From Hyaloscypha bicolor E (taxonomy: Eukaryota > Ascomycota > Leotiomycetes > Helotiales > Hyaloscyphaceae): a stretch of 64,000 nt of DNA. Position 1 is the stretch's first letter. Each line of letters starts with the position of its first letter. This document shows, piece by piece, positions 47,266 to 59,529 of the stretch. The stretch covers positions 2,273,183-2,337,182 of the forward strand of contig NW_020194512.1 in NCBI RefSeq assembly GCF_002865645.1. The letters run 5' to 3'. The notes below the pieces were generated by a model. That model saw only the letters and a program-made list of their open reading frames with translations. It was not told the origin of the DNA and made no database searches. Both the position numbers and the translations under genes were made by a program.

Positions 47266-49564
47266 ATGGGTCTAACTGGGATAAGAAATGTGTGTAAAGT
47301 CTCACTAGGCATTCCCGCGGAGAAGCAGCCTCAGCTCCACAACAGATGGCATCCAGATATCCCCTTTGCAGGATCAATTAAGAATGGGGAGACTGTGAAG
47401 ATTGAGTGCGTATGTATAATCCCAACCCAAAGACTGACTACCTGTTTACTCCTCAAATAGGTTGATTGGACTGGCGGACAAATCGGTAAGCGCAATAGAC
47501 ATTCGTCAATTACCTCCTGCTCATCGGACTTTAGGAAACAATGACAGCGCAGATGACATGAAGAATGTTGACCTCACTCGGATCCATTACCTCTCCGGAC
47601 CATTTGAGATTGAGACTGCGGAGCCTGGAGATGTCTTACTCGTTGAGATCATGGACGTTCAACCTTTCGAAGATTCTCCATGGGGGTTGTAAGTTCTTTG
47701 GACCCATTCATATAGCTTTCTTGCTAACATTGTTCAAGTACTGGTGCGTTGAATATATGATGTTGCTCGCAGGCGGAAACTAAGTTGACCTCTAGGGGTT
47801 TTCGACAAAAGCAATGGTGGTGGGTTTTTGGATGAGATCTACCCTACTGCGTACGTATACCGTCTTTGGTACTACATCGATACAGTGTAGTACTGAGGCC
47901 CCTCGTTCTTTTGAGCACCATCCTGATCATGTGACTGACCGCCTCACTCCTAGTGCCAAAGTAAGTCCCAACTTCTCGGGGTATTAATCCCTCTTATAGC
48001 AATGTTCAACAACTCTTGAGAACATTCTACTAGCATTGTCTGACAGCCGCTGGAACATTCTACTCCCGAAAATAGCTGAACGATGTATGCTGACTCCGAG
48101 TTTTGGCCATCTGGGACTTCGAAGGCATATATTGTACCTCTCGCCATATCCCCCACGTTAAATTCGCAGGCCTGATCCATCCCGGAATCTTGGGCTGCGC
48201 TCCATCTGCCGAGGTCAGTCACGAAGGCACTCAGCAGCCCAAGTAGAATATTGATAAGTTACGGACAGGTTCTAGCAACATGGAACAAGCGTGAAGGAGA
48301 GCTCATCGCTGCGAACAAGCTTGATCGAATTGTGGCGCAACCACCCAACGAGATTAACGTTCATGCCGGCTCTGCATCGGAGGAGGTCAAAGCAAAAGTT
48401 GGCAAGGAGGGAGCTAGAACCATCCCAGGTTTGCCATTGGATCCGTAGGAGTCTTGGACATCTTATTGACTTGCAAATAGGACGGCCCGAGCATGGTGGA
48501 AACTGTGACATCAAGAATCTGAGCCGTGGCAGTAAAGTCTACCTCCCCATCCATGTCAAAGGCGCCAAGTTCAGTGTCGGGGATCTTCACTTTTCCCAGG
48601 GAGACGGCGAGATCTCATTCTGCGGTGCCATTGAAATGGCTGGTGTGATTACCATTAACTTCAAGGTCATGAAGAACGGAATGGCTGATTTGGGGATGAA
48701 ATCTCCACTCTATCTTCCGGGACCGGTTGAGCCTCATTATGGACCTGGTCGCTACTTGACTTTTGAAGGGTTCTCTGTTGATGAGCATGGGAAGCAGGTT
48801 AGTACCAAGTCAAATTTCTAGGGTATCGAATGTTCAGAACGATTTGGAACATTGAAGAAGTCTCCTTTCATCTGAATATTTTGAGATGAAAAGATGGATT
48901 CGGACTCTCGTCCGAAACGGCTGCTGACAAGATTCGCAGCACTATATGGACGTCACGGTAGCCTACCGTCAAACCACACTCCGTAAGTCTCTCGTCATGC
49001 TCTCGCACTTATCAATGCTTACAACATAGGTTGCATTGAGTACCTCCGCCGTTTTGGCTACTCAGATTACCAAGTCTATCTACTACTCTCATGTGCTCCT
49101 GTTCAAGGTCATGTCGCAGGAATCGTTGACATCCCCAAGTACCTGCCCTCTATTTCCCTATACCCCTTGACCGTAGCTAATTAGTCCAACTAGCGCCTGC
49201 ACAACTCTTGGTACGTTTTCATAGCATCTCCCGGAGCCATTATTTGCCACTTCGCTTTCTGGCGAGTTAGCTACTTACTCCTTGTCTCAACGCCAATTCC
49301 ATACACCATTTTTGAAGTAATAGCTGACTGATATTCTGGGTAGGCCTCCCAATGGACATCTTCGACTTCGATATTTCTCCCACGGGCGCAGCGAAGAGGC
49401 TCGACATGGGCAGTTGCGCTTTCGAGACCGGTGTCAAGGAGGGTAAAGTATCGCAGGGGGGCAAGAATAGCGAGATTAGTTGGGGTGGAGGGCTGACATT
49501 TAAGGAGAAGGATATCAACGTTGTGGAGAGTTTGAAGGAGAAGTTTTATGGTTCTAGTTCTTGA
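47266..49564 (+). CDS. fmdS: Formamidase/acetamidase (FmdA/AmdA family)
   Basis: Thirteen exons: 47266-47409, 47461-47485, 47535-47688, 47739-47743 (5 nt), 47796-47850, 47954-47960 (7 nt), 48106-48213, 48269-48428, 48481-48797, 48940-48982, 49030-49138, 49194-49210, 49344-49564; 454 residues. Family blocks: DWTGGQIGNNDSADDMKNVD, PWGFTGVFDKSNGGGFLDE, AIWDFEGIYCTSRHIPHVKF, GLIHPGILGCAPSAEVLATW, RPEHGGNCDIKNLSRGSKVY, FSQGDGEISFCGAIEMAG. The enzyme hydrolyses formamide to formate and ammonia, a nitrogen-scavenging step. The 5-nt exon TACTG is required to keep phase and has normal 50- and 52-nt introns on both sides. The intron 47961-48105 starts GTAAGT but seems to end TTTTG before GCC ATC, without an AG that keeps phase. 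Confidence 0.85.
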
Positions 49565-49799
49565 GCAATGAGTCAGACGATTAATATGCCAGATTGCCAA
49601 GGTACAATGTAGCCTTTGAAAATCATGCCAATTCATTTCAATTCATAAACACACGTCATAAAGAATGAGATGGCTTGCGAGTGAAGAAGGGACTTCAACC
49701 GTATAATTTTCACTACGTCTATTCCACGTCTCAATCATAGATTCCGACAACGCCAGTAAATGCATTTCTCCTCTCACTCCCCAACTCCTCCATGCTAAA

Positions 49800-51614
49800 T
49801 TAGAAATCCCACTGACACCACTCCTGCTTCGGCGGGACCAACGGGATCATACCCCCTTCAAACCCACCATTACTCCTCGCGTACTCATAAGCATTCTTCA
49901 CCTCATCCGTGTACTGCTCTGGCTCTGCTTCAGCCCATTTATTAGGCGGCGGCGGTCCGTTCGGAAACCAGATCTTCTGCCACGTTCCGGCGGAACTTTG
50001 AGTCCCTGGCTCGCCGTCCTTGTAGATTACGCGTTTGTCTTTCCAGGTGAGGAGACGCCCGTTGCCGTCGCGGGTGCTGTATTGCGAGAGCGATGGGTGG
50101 TCGGTGAGGGATGTGGAGCCATTGGTGAAGGGTTGTGATTGATGTTGAGCTGGGGGAGGACCGCCGAACGGGTTAGCGTTCGGTTGTGTAGGTGCACTTG
50201 GAGTCGGGTTGCCGAATGGATTCGCGGCTGGTTGAGAAACTAGCTGTGGGTTGCCAAAGGGGTTCGGCGCTGGTTGTACAGTCAATTGTGGATTGCCGAA
50301 GGGACTTGAAGCTGCCGGTGCTGCTCCCCAGGGGCTTGGCTGTGTTGTTGCAGGTCCTCCGAAGGGATTCTTCGGTGCTGGAGATGGAGCTCCAAATGGA
50401 CCGGGTGTATTTCCAAACGGGTTTGGCTGAGTAGATGGGTTCTGAGGCCCAAGTGGATTTGGATTTTGAGTAGATGGTGCTCCAAACGGGTTCGCTTGAG
50501 GCTGTAAGTTGCCTCCAAAAGGAACGGGTGCTGCTGGTTGTCCTCCAAACGGATTCGGCTTTTGTCCTAAAGCTGAAGGTTGTCCGAAAGCTCCTCCTGA
50601 AGGCTGCCCAAACGCTCCTGACGGTGCTCCAAACGGATTCGGTTTCTGTCCCAATGCTGAAGGCTGGCCAAATGCTCCGCCTCCTCCAAGCCCTGTTGGA
50701 GCTCCAAATGCTGTTGGCGCCCCAAACGGATTCGGCTTCTGCCCCAAAGCTGAAGCCTGACCAAAACCCCCTCCAGAAGGCTGCCCAAATGGTCCAGAGG
50801 GTGCTCCAAATGGGCTCGGCTTTTGTCCTAAAGCTGGAGGCTGACCAAATGCCCCTCCTGGCGCTTGGCCAAAAGCGCCTGCCTGAGATCGTGCTCCAAA
50901 GGCCGGCGCTGCAGCTGGCTGACTTGATGTACTGATAGGATATTCCTGCGTGCGTTGGAAAACGCCTCGTTGTGACCCCGCGCTGGCAGCCTGACTCTCC
51001 CTGCAGATATCTGTCCGATTTGGATGCTCATTCTCAGCTTTGATTATGTAGTTGATAGCTCCATCCACATCGTTAAGTGCTGTCTGCACCTGTTGCTCCG
51101 CAGCTTGGTATATCTTGTCCGCCTCTTGCACAGCAGGTTGAGGATTTCCACTCGCAACTCCCATGTAGTGTAGCAGCCGTAGCTCTTCAAAGCTCTGCTC
51201 CCGTTGCGGCCCTCCAAACAATTGTGCCGGCGCTCCTCGCCCAGGTCCATACGCTGACAAGATCCATTGTGGCCTCTCTGCGGAAAGATCTGAGACTATG
51301 GACGGTTTATCGAGGCCATAGGGAGGCGCTACAGCCATTGAGGCTTTAGAATTGTCAGTAACAATTCACTTTTCGTGTGGTGTGTTCTTACATCCACCTC
51401 TGTAGCCATTGTTGTTCCTTGAGTTGTCTGAATTTTGAAGAGGCGCAAAACGGTTGGTACTGGGAAGATCTCGAGATGAAGAAGCTCCAGGGTGTTCAAA
51501 TCTGCAGTTGTCTTGGAGATTTTATCAGTCTCGACTCGGATATTGAGACGGATCCCACTCACTTCCATTCCTGCATGTGCCTTGCTGCCAGAACTTGCAT
51601 ACTATTGGCGGCAT
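49800..51614 (-). CDS. CCCH zinc-finger FG-repeat nucleoporin (AMO1/NUP42-like)
   Basis: Three exons on minus: 51563-51614, 51392-51511, 49800-51343; 571 residues. The N-terminus encodes a CCCH finger, VCKFWQQGTCRNGNNCRFEH (C-x7-C-x5-C-x3-H). Then comes the conserved VAPPYGLDKPSIVSDLSAER, PQWILSAYGPGRGAPAQLFG and DVDGAINYIIKAENEHPNRT, followed by ~250 residues of FG/GQ/NPFG repeats (AFGQP, PNPFG) and a conserved C-terminus. This is the architecture of fission yeast Amo1 and budding yeast Nup42, which sit at the cytoplasmic side of nuclear pores; Amo1 also affects heterochromatin anchoring. The zinc-finger exon is short and easy to miss. Confidence 0.85.
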
Positions 51615-52030
51615 CGTCCTTGTCGCAAAGAGGACCCGAATTAATTGTGGTCAAGACGCGCATCGCTGAATTTCATGGCATACTTGAAAGGATCGACCTC
51701 TAAGTTGGTGACAACGGCTGGAGGGTTTCGTGCGGTTCGTCGGAATGCGGGTCTTTGGGAGGCAGCCACAATTCAAGGTGGACGCGATCTACCTTGTACC
51801 GCGTTGCCTCGTTCGTCAAAATTTTATATCTCGTGACTTTCCAAGAATTCACAAAAAAAGGGGAGAGGATGTGTCTATCTTTTTCTATTAAAAAAATTAA
51901 GTATGGTTTATTTAATCAGTCGTATTAGGTGAATTAGATATATCATTGAAGGTGGAGAGGAAGGGGGAACTAATTCACGATATTTGGATTTCAAAGGCCG
52001 GACCGTTCCAGCAACTACATAAAGAGTGAA
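51615..52030. other. Spacer upstream of the nucleoporin gene
   Basis: About 415 bp with no conserved frame; an AT-rich patch with poly-A lies at about 51850-51950. It presumably holds the nucleoporin promoter. Confidence 0.35.
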
Positions 52031-52130
52031 GAACTATTCTTCAGCTTTGATTATCCTCCGCAATGCAGGCCTAGGAGTCTTTTCATCATAGGCCTTGTTA
52101 AGCACTGCACTCAAGTCCCTGGCAGTGCCT
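52031..52130 (-). pseudogene. Decayed tandem copy of the COG3 3' end
   Basis: The minus strand reads LNKAYDEKTPRPALRRIIKA then EE and a stop, which mirrors the COG3 C-terminus LNKVFDDETTRAALWKMIRA then EE and stop at 52183-52280. DNA identity is obvious by eye over ~95 bp with an offset of about 152 bp. The upstream join to the rest of COG3 is lost; a CT microsatellite (about 52130-52147) lies between the copies. Confidence 0.7.
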
Positions 52131-52180
52131 TCTCTCTCTCTCTCTGCTCCGCCAAATCGCACAACGCGAATGCTGAAAAT

Positions 52181-54763
52181 TTATTCTTCAGCTCTGATCA
52201 TCTTCCACAATGCAGCCCTAGTTGTCTCATCATCGAATACCTTATTCAGCATCGCGTCCAACTCCTTGGCAACGCCCTCCCTCTTCTGGTCATCCTTCTC
52301 CGCCAAGCGAGCTTGCCAGTTTTTCGTGAATGCGGTAATCTGCTGAACGAGAACCTTCTCAAGCTCCTTTCTCGCATCCAAAACTCGGTCAACAACTGCC
52401 GGGAGAAGTTCACCCTTCACGAGAGGCCTGATGTACGCAAGAGGATTGAAGAGTTGTCTCCTGTTCTGAAGCTCCTGAATAGTCTCCCAAATAGGGGTGA
52501 AGTCGAATTCGGCTGACTGTCGAACGGAATCAGGGATTTCGTGCGTCATGAAGAGGTTTTCGATGAGCATGAGGTTCTTGATGAGGAAAAGTTGTGCGTC
52601 CATAATGACGCTGTTGCGCTTGATGACTGTGGCTGCCTTTTGAAGGGATTCTGTCGTCTGGTGGACAATATCGTAGAGGACGTCACCGCTTCTCTGGGCA
52701 GATAGTTAGCGAACAGACTTGATAAAATGATAATACCATGCAGTCTTACCGGTCTATCATAAGAGCCTTCGTTGTACATTACCAAAAGCTTGACCGCGGT
52801 CTGAACAGTAGGATAGGCGTTCAAGGCCGTGGGGGCTTGCAGATTAGGATCGTCGGACTTTTCAGTAGCAGTTTGGCCAGTGCTGGATTTCTTCCTCTCT
52901 CCCGCAAGTGGAATATACTTCGTGGTAAATCTGAGGTCTTCCTGCGATGGCTTGAATTGCTCGATCTCTCCCGCAGCTTTTATGAACAACAAGTCCATCG
53001 TTGGCCAAAGATACTTGCTGAGCAAAACCTGAGCTATCCACCTTCGACCGTCTGCTGGTTGGTCCGCATCTGACTCCTCATCGCCAGAAGATATGTACGT
53101 TGTTTCCAACCAGTTGACCAAATAGCAGATCCGTGGCAGATTCCCATGGCCCAAGTACGCTGAAAGGAACGTGTTGAGGGTGACTAGGTGCGACAAAGCG
53201 TTGTCATGGAGTCTCTCGGCATAATTAGCAGTCTTGTTCCAGAATACCATGCCATGATACTCTGTCAACAATGGGCCGTCATGAAAAAACTTGAACATTA
53301 GAGTCTGCTCGTTGTGGCAGGTGTCCAAGACATATTGAACTGAGCGTCTTGCGAGGGCCTCGAAATCCCCCTCAGAAATCGAATCAGCAGTTCCCAGTTT
53401 GCGAAGATTCTTCAAAACCACCGGTGGGACTTGCTCACGGCTTTTGAGGTATGCCTGTAGAATATCGTTGTACAAGTTGTGATAGTGTTGCACGTATGAG
53501 CGTCGTTCCTTCGTATCCTGTTCACGCCCAAATGCAAATTCTTGATATTGCAAGAACCTCTTCAACTGTGGTCCGCGATCCTCAAGTATCTTCTCAAACT
53601 TGCCATAGAGCAGGACGTATTCGGATGTCTCGTTATGTACCTTGAGGCGCAGCTGCTTTGCAACATCATCAGACACCTCCTTAAGAGCAGATGCAAAGTC
53701 CATTTGGATGAGATTGAGAGCTCTTTCCAGGAGTGTAGTGTATCGAGTTTTGTAGACGGTTGAGTCTCGATAGTTTGGCTGTGAAGGTTAGCTACTTCAC
53801 GCTTCCTTCTCCATTCAATTATGAGATGCGTGCAGGTGTACGTGACAGCTCGTGCGCTTGGAGCCCTGCACTAACTTTGCAACAAAATTACAGGAAATTG
53901 GCGGCGGAATGGGACGGAAAACTTACATGTTGGTCCATAAAATCTATACATGTGTTTAGGTTCAGCAACATGTCCAAAAAGTCGTCACTCCTCACAAGCC
54001 TGCCAGCCCCTGGGGCATTGAGGCGCCTTGTCAAAGGCTCCAGGTACGCATAGTACTGTAGATCCGTCCCAACTTCATCTGCCAGATCACGGATACGTTT
54101 CTGGTCAGCCAGCAAGTCTTCGCACTGAGCTTGGAACGCTGTTGTCTCTGATTCAACAGTCTTGAACGACTCGGAAAGGCCCGCCAGTAAATTTAAAGCC
54201 GATGTAGTATCGCTGAGCAAACTGTCAAGATGCCTTTCAGACAAGCCTAACTGGTCCCGATAGAGTCTTCTTTGAATGAGCATGACGGCCACGTAATATG
54301 GGAAGAATGCCATACTGATACTCCTCTTGACTTGCATCCAAGAGATCATCCTCAAGCTCTTCGAACTGCAGTGCAAAAGGAACCTTTCCCACTTTGCTAT
54401 CAAAGGTCTCAAGGACATCTTCTGGTTTTGAATGCCTGGCTTCTTTTTTGAGGTAGTCCATTGCAACTTCATAAAAGTCACTGTATGACTTTGCTCTCCT
54501 GGCAAGGGTAGCCTGAGGAGGGCCTTTCAGTCCGGAAGTCTCCTCAAAGAGTTCCATGATCGGATCTGAAGAGCCGGGTATTTGGCTTCCTCCCTGTTCG
54601 ATCCATCAGTACAAGTTCATGTCTTCACAGCTTGGCTCGGTTGCGGACTGACATTTGTCTGTTTCAACAAGGACTCTTTCCGTCGATGCTTGGTGCCCTG
54701 TGTAGACACATCATCCTTCTTATGTGAGTCCGGCACAAAAGCGTACCAGGAATCTTCATACAT
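52181..54763 (-). CDS. COG3: Conserved oligomeric Golgi complex subunit 3 (COG3/Sec34)
   Basis: Five exons on minus: 54653-54763, 54322-54593, 53927-54269, 52750-53778, 52181-52693; about 755 residues. The start MYEDSWYAFVPDSHKK and KHRRKESLLKQTN is family-like. The core Sec34 domain is clear: LGLSERHLDSLLSDTTSALN, LQYYAYLEPLTRRLNAPGAG, FLDMLLNLNTCIDFMDQHPN, YRDSTVYKTRYTTLLERALN. The C-terminal helical half includes HLVTLNTFLSAYLGHGNLPR and AQLFLIKNLMLIENLFMTHE. Cog3 is part of the tether that captures vesicles recycling within the Golgi. Exon 1 donor GTCAGT (rather than a later GTGAAG) gives a normal 59-nt intron in phase. It starts about 200 bp from FMP25. Confidence 0.9.
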
Positions 54764-54964
54764 GGTTGTTTGTTTTTTCACTCGATATTGAAAGGAAGGC
54801 TGATGGATTTGGAAACGCGAAGCGATTTGTGGTTGGACGCTCGGACCAAGCAAGGTTTGCGTTCAAGGATGATCTTGACCAACGTACTAGCCCCAAGTCA
54901 AGTCGTCATTGAAGACGAGGCTGAAGAAAACAACAAGGCCTTCAATGAACTGAAATTGGTCAAG

Positions 54965-56728
54965 ATGATTGCCTCCAAAGCAATCCCTCGGTGTATCTCA
55001 ATTGCTCAGCGAGCACGCCAACGGCCGGGAGGATCTGGTTTGCTCCAGAAAAGGTGCTTTCGATCGGCCAATCGATCACGGGTTGCTGTTGCAGGCAGGT
55101 CTTCTCCCAAACCCCGGACGGCTGGGCTTCTCCTCTCCCTCACTGTTGGGGGAGGATTCCTTTATGCATTGGGTTATCCCAGAAGTCTTCATGCGGAGGT
55201 GATCCCGGCACCTGCTGAGGTCAAGTTTGAGGAACCTAGACGGAAGGCAAGCTCAAGGGAGGACAACCGAGACCTGATCAGCTCCCAACACCTGCAAGTA
55301 AAGAAGTCTTGGGAAAACCCTGGAGTCTATTGTTGGGGATCGAACTCGGGGAAGCTGATATATGATTCCGACGAGCCCAATATCAAATTGCCTAGGAGAC
55401 TCCCCTTTTTTGATGGAAAGCTCCTCCGGGATCTCAAATTGGATAGGAATTTTGGAGCCGCCATCACAGAAAACGGAGATTTACTCCAATGGGGAACTGG
55501 GTACTCTGCATCAACTCTGGAGCCGACGCCCACTTTAAGAGGAAAAGATCTCGTCAAGTTAGCCATTTCGAGAGACCGAATCTTAGCCCTCTCATCCCGG
55601 GGACAAGTGTACTCAATCCCTGCATCTCAAGTTGATCAAATTGAAGGTCAAAAACCTTCAGAGAATTCCTGGATTCCATTCTGGAAAGGAAGATCAAATA
55701 TCAGCCATCGAAAGGTCAACCCAAGCAATCTGGCATGGGGGGAGAAAATTTCGGACATCAGCAGCGGTCTTGAACACTGCCTCCTCTTAACATCCAAAGG
55801 CCGCGTATTCTCAGCAGCTTCCGGCACGGAAGATTTCCCAACAAAAGGTCAGCTTGGCATCCCAGGACTGACTTGGACAACAAGACCCGAGGGAGCTTAC
55901 GATCAACCACATGAGATTTCTACCTTGAGGGGCTTTGAGATTGTGAAAATTGTAGCCGGTGATTATCACTCTTTGGTGGTGGACAACCAAGGTCGTGTGT
56001 TCGCTTTTGGAGACAACAGTTTGGGTCAATTGGGATTCGATTGCAACCCTGAAGCGCCAACAGTCGACGCTCCCTCCCTACTTGCCATCGATCGGCTGTA
56101 CAAAGGAACAAACATGGTTCCTCGTGTTACAGATGTTGCAGCTGGCGGTGTAAACAGTTTCTTTACTGTCGATGCTACACGGATAGCTGGACAAGGAGAA
56201 GAAGATCCTCGAGGTATTGGTCGTATTACGGCAGATACTTGGTCATGCGGCCAAGGAATATGGGGCGGTTTAGGTAACGGGCGGTGGACACATGTTCAAA
56301 GCACTCCAACGAAGATCAAAGCTTTATCCGGCCTTTTCGAGTACGACGAAGTCAAGAACGCCGTGGTCCCCATTCGTTTGGCACATTTATCAGTTGGATC
56401 AACACACATGTCAGCGGTTATGAGCAACATTAGCCATGTTGGAGCGAGTGATAGAAGTTCTGAGCACGACACGAATTGGGGTGCGGATGTTCTGTGGTGG
56501 GGTGGCAACGAGTACTATCAATTGGGAACCGGGAAGCGGAACAATGTCAACAATCCAGTTTACATTGCACCGTTAGATGTCGAAGCAGACAAGGAGAAGG
56601 GAAGGAGAGAGGAGCATAGGTTCCAGATCACTCCTAGGAAGAAGATCAAAATCAACGGAAGGAGTGTCAGTGTGGAGCAGAGGATCGAATGTGGAAGAGG
56701 GGTGACAGCTATATATTCTGGGACATGA
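54965..56728 (+). CDS. FMP25: Mitochondrial RCC1-repeat protein FMP25
   Basis: Intronless; 587 residues from the ATG at 54965. The N-terminus is basic (MIASKAIPRCISIAQRARQR), followed by a hydrophobic segment (AGLLLSLTVGGGFLYALGYP), as in an inner-membrane protein with a presequence. RCC1-type repeats follow: PGVYCWGSNSGKLIYDSDEP, GDLLQWGTGYSAS, GDYHSLVVDNQGRVFAFGDN, WSCGQGIWGGLGNGRWTHVQ, DVLWWGGNEYYQLGTGKRNN. Yeast Fmp25 is needed for assembly of respiratory complex III. The frame is open to an ATG at 54770, but that start would overlap the COG3 promoter and lacks a presequence. Confidence 0.88.
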   Translation: MIASKAIPRCISIAQRARQRPGGSGLLQKRCFRSANRSRVAVAGRSSPKPRTAGLLLSLTVGGGFLYALGYPRSLHAEVIPAPAEVKFEEPRRKASSREDNRDLISSQHLQVKKSWENPGVYCWGSNSGKLIYDSDEPNIKLPRRLPFFDGKLLRDLKLDRNFGAAITENGDLLQWGTGYSASTLEPTPTLRGKDLVKLAISRDRILALSSRGQVYSIPASQVDQIEGQKPSENSWIPFWKGRSNISHRKVNPSNLAWGEKISDISSGLEHCLLLTSKGRVFSAASGTEDFPTKGQLGIPGLTWTTRPEGAYDQPHEISTLRGFEIVKIVAGDYHSLVVDNQGRVFAFGDNSLGQLGFDCNPEAPTVDAPSLLAIDRLYKGTNMVPRVTDVAAGGVNSFFTVDATRIAGQGEEDPRGIGRITADTWSCGQGIWGGLGNGRWTHVQSTPTKIKALSGLFEYDEVKNAVVPIRLAHLSVGSTHMSAVMSNISHVGASDRSSEHDTNWGADVLWWGGNEYYQLGTGKRNNVNNPVYIAPLDVEADKEKGRREEHRFQITPRKKIKINGRSVSVEQRIECGRGVTAIYSGT

Positions 56729-57067
56729 TTTGATGATGAGAAGTCTGCTTCTTCGTTGTACTTGTTGTTTGTATAATTTATTCGAGATTGGCTGGGTGGG
56801 TTGGCTGTACAGTACACACTACTCAATCTATAGGCCAAATCCGTGGACCTGATCCTCAACTCAAGTTCCAGTTCCTGAACATCAAGTTTCGAGATGGTAA
56901 AACCCCTGTAGTGTTCAATGAGTGGTTGGACACGTTTGAAAACCGTCATCTTTTGTGATCAATGTATTTGGCCAAGCAAGCTCATTTATTCGAGTCTAGC
57001 CTTAAAGAAGTACATCCCATTTTCCATGCAATATTGACTCCCATTCCATATTCGCCCAAATGAACCT
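56729..57067. other. Convergent 3' region between FMP25 and RPS26
   Basis: 339 bp; no conserved frame, 3' UTRs expected. Confidence 0.4.
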
Positions 57068-57762
57068 TTATGCTTGAGTAGTCTTGGCAGCCGCCTGGTT
57101 GGGATTGACCTTCTTTCCGTCTTTGTTGTATCGGACTCTTGGCGGGGGTGCTCTGTTGCGACGACCTTCACGGGAACGGACACTGAGAGAATTGTCAGCC
57201 CTGCTGTTCTCAAGAGAGGAAGGATGTTCGACCAAGGTTCTTCTCAGTGCGTGACGTACCGGACAATCTTGCCATGGATGGCGCAGGAGACACAGTACTG
57301 CAACTTGAGGTACATCTTGGGAACTGTGTATTCTGGGAATACGGATGCGTCCGAGATATCACCTAAAAGGCGTCAGTATGATATTTCTTCAGTTTGAGTA
57401 TTTTGAGGGCACAAACGAATCGCTGCCGACTCTACCATGTTTCGAATGCTAGAGACAGAGTCAGTAGGCTTTTTGGAGGTGGGGTACTGAGACGAACGTG
57501 AATCTCTTTATCGCCTTGTCCTTGGGAGTGCATCGCGAGCAGTTGGAGCATCTGATGGGCTTGACATGGCCACGGCCTTTCTTGTTACGTCCGCTATAAC
57601 CAATGTATTAGCACCTGGTCGAAATATTGACGTCCAAATTTTATTGTTCATCATTGCCCGCGATCTTCGCTTTCGCTGAGACAAGGGAGAGTTGATAATG
57701 GAGGAATCGGAGAGGGTGATGGAGGGAGGAGTATCGTACTTGGACGCGCGCTTCTTGACCAT
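57068..57762 (-). CDS. RPS26: 40S ribosomal protein eS26 (RPS26)
   Basis: Five exons on minus: 57740-57762, 57498-57593, 57417-57448, 57260-57362, 57068-57182; 122 residues. The sequence is [60 protein letters not shown] and [20 protein letters not shown], with the CxxC zinc pairs, and a basic tail. It is a small-subunit ribosomal protein near the mRNA exit. Introns are dense (four in 700 bp), typical of fungal ribosomal protein genes. Confidence 0.96.
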
Positions 57763-58602
<840 letters not shown>

Positions 58603-59529
58603 AGGAGTGAGGAGAGAATATGGAGTGGATAGCTTCTGAAAGGCTTTGCTGTATCTAAAGGATCGTCAAATGCATCACGGTTGCTGACAAGCAATGGGAC
58701 TGTTCTGTGAAGTTGAAAGTTTGAATCGACTAGGAATGGACTTTGTGATCTGCTACGGAAGTGTTCCAAGATTCCGCCTCTATGTTTGCAAATGGAGCTC
58801 AAGTTACCCATGACTCCCTCACTGCCTCCCTTCGTTTGCTCAAGTTGAGCCATGCGCAATACTGCTGGAGGCAGGCACTGAAATGTCCGAATTTACCATC
58901 GAGATATCCGAGTCACATTTCACCTCAAATGATATTCCACAAGATTCTCCAAGCTGCTCATTCATCTCCCTGCCTTCAAGTCGAAGGCACTGTTGTAATG
59001 TACGCTACAAATCCTCGTGCTAAACAAAATTAGTGGCTGAAGACAACTTCATTACAAAGTAATCACCTATGGTCAAGACGGGTGGACGAGGGTGCATTGA
59101 AAAACAGTATACGCCTCCCCAACTTCACTGTTTGAGAAAAATCAAGTTTTGAATGGAATGAAAAGGCGCACTTATTTCTCTTTTGGTCTTCACTTTGCTC
59201 TAGTTTGCTTTTCCAAAATTTCCGCGTCATTTGATCCTTCGGCTTTCCTTGCCCTTTATTTTAAGAAATAGGCCTCGATGCCGCGGAATTCTTTGCTCTC
59301 CGATACTCCTCCTTCTCTTCGTCTCTTTGCGTTTCAGCTGCTCGGTGCTCCAGGCTCAGGTTTCTCCTAGATGCTAGTCAGACGCTGGCTCGTCTACCAT
59401 TCACTGAAGCACCATAGAATCAACTCACAATGCAATAAGTTTTGTCAAATTCAGGTGGTTGGAAGCCTTGATACTCTGATTATCGAAGACTGGGAAGCCC
59501 CTTAAAAGTACAAATCCACTAGTCTCCCA
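58603..59529. other. Gene-free spacer
   Basis: Nearly 930 bp after the ubiquitin-RPS27A stop. No conserved frame on either strand. Confidence 0.35.

Noticed and set aside
50474..50935. Long antisense frames over the nucleoporin repeats
   Set aside because: Low-complexity repeats stay open in several frames; only the minus frame has the CCCH finger and conserved N- and C-terminal blocks.
52181..54763. First read as an EXO70-like exocyst subunit
   Set aside because: The central blocks (YLEPLTRRLNAPG, NTCIDFMDQHPNYRDSTVY) are those of COG3/Sec34.
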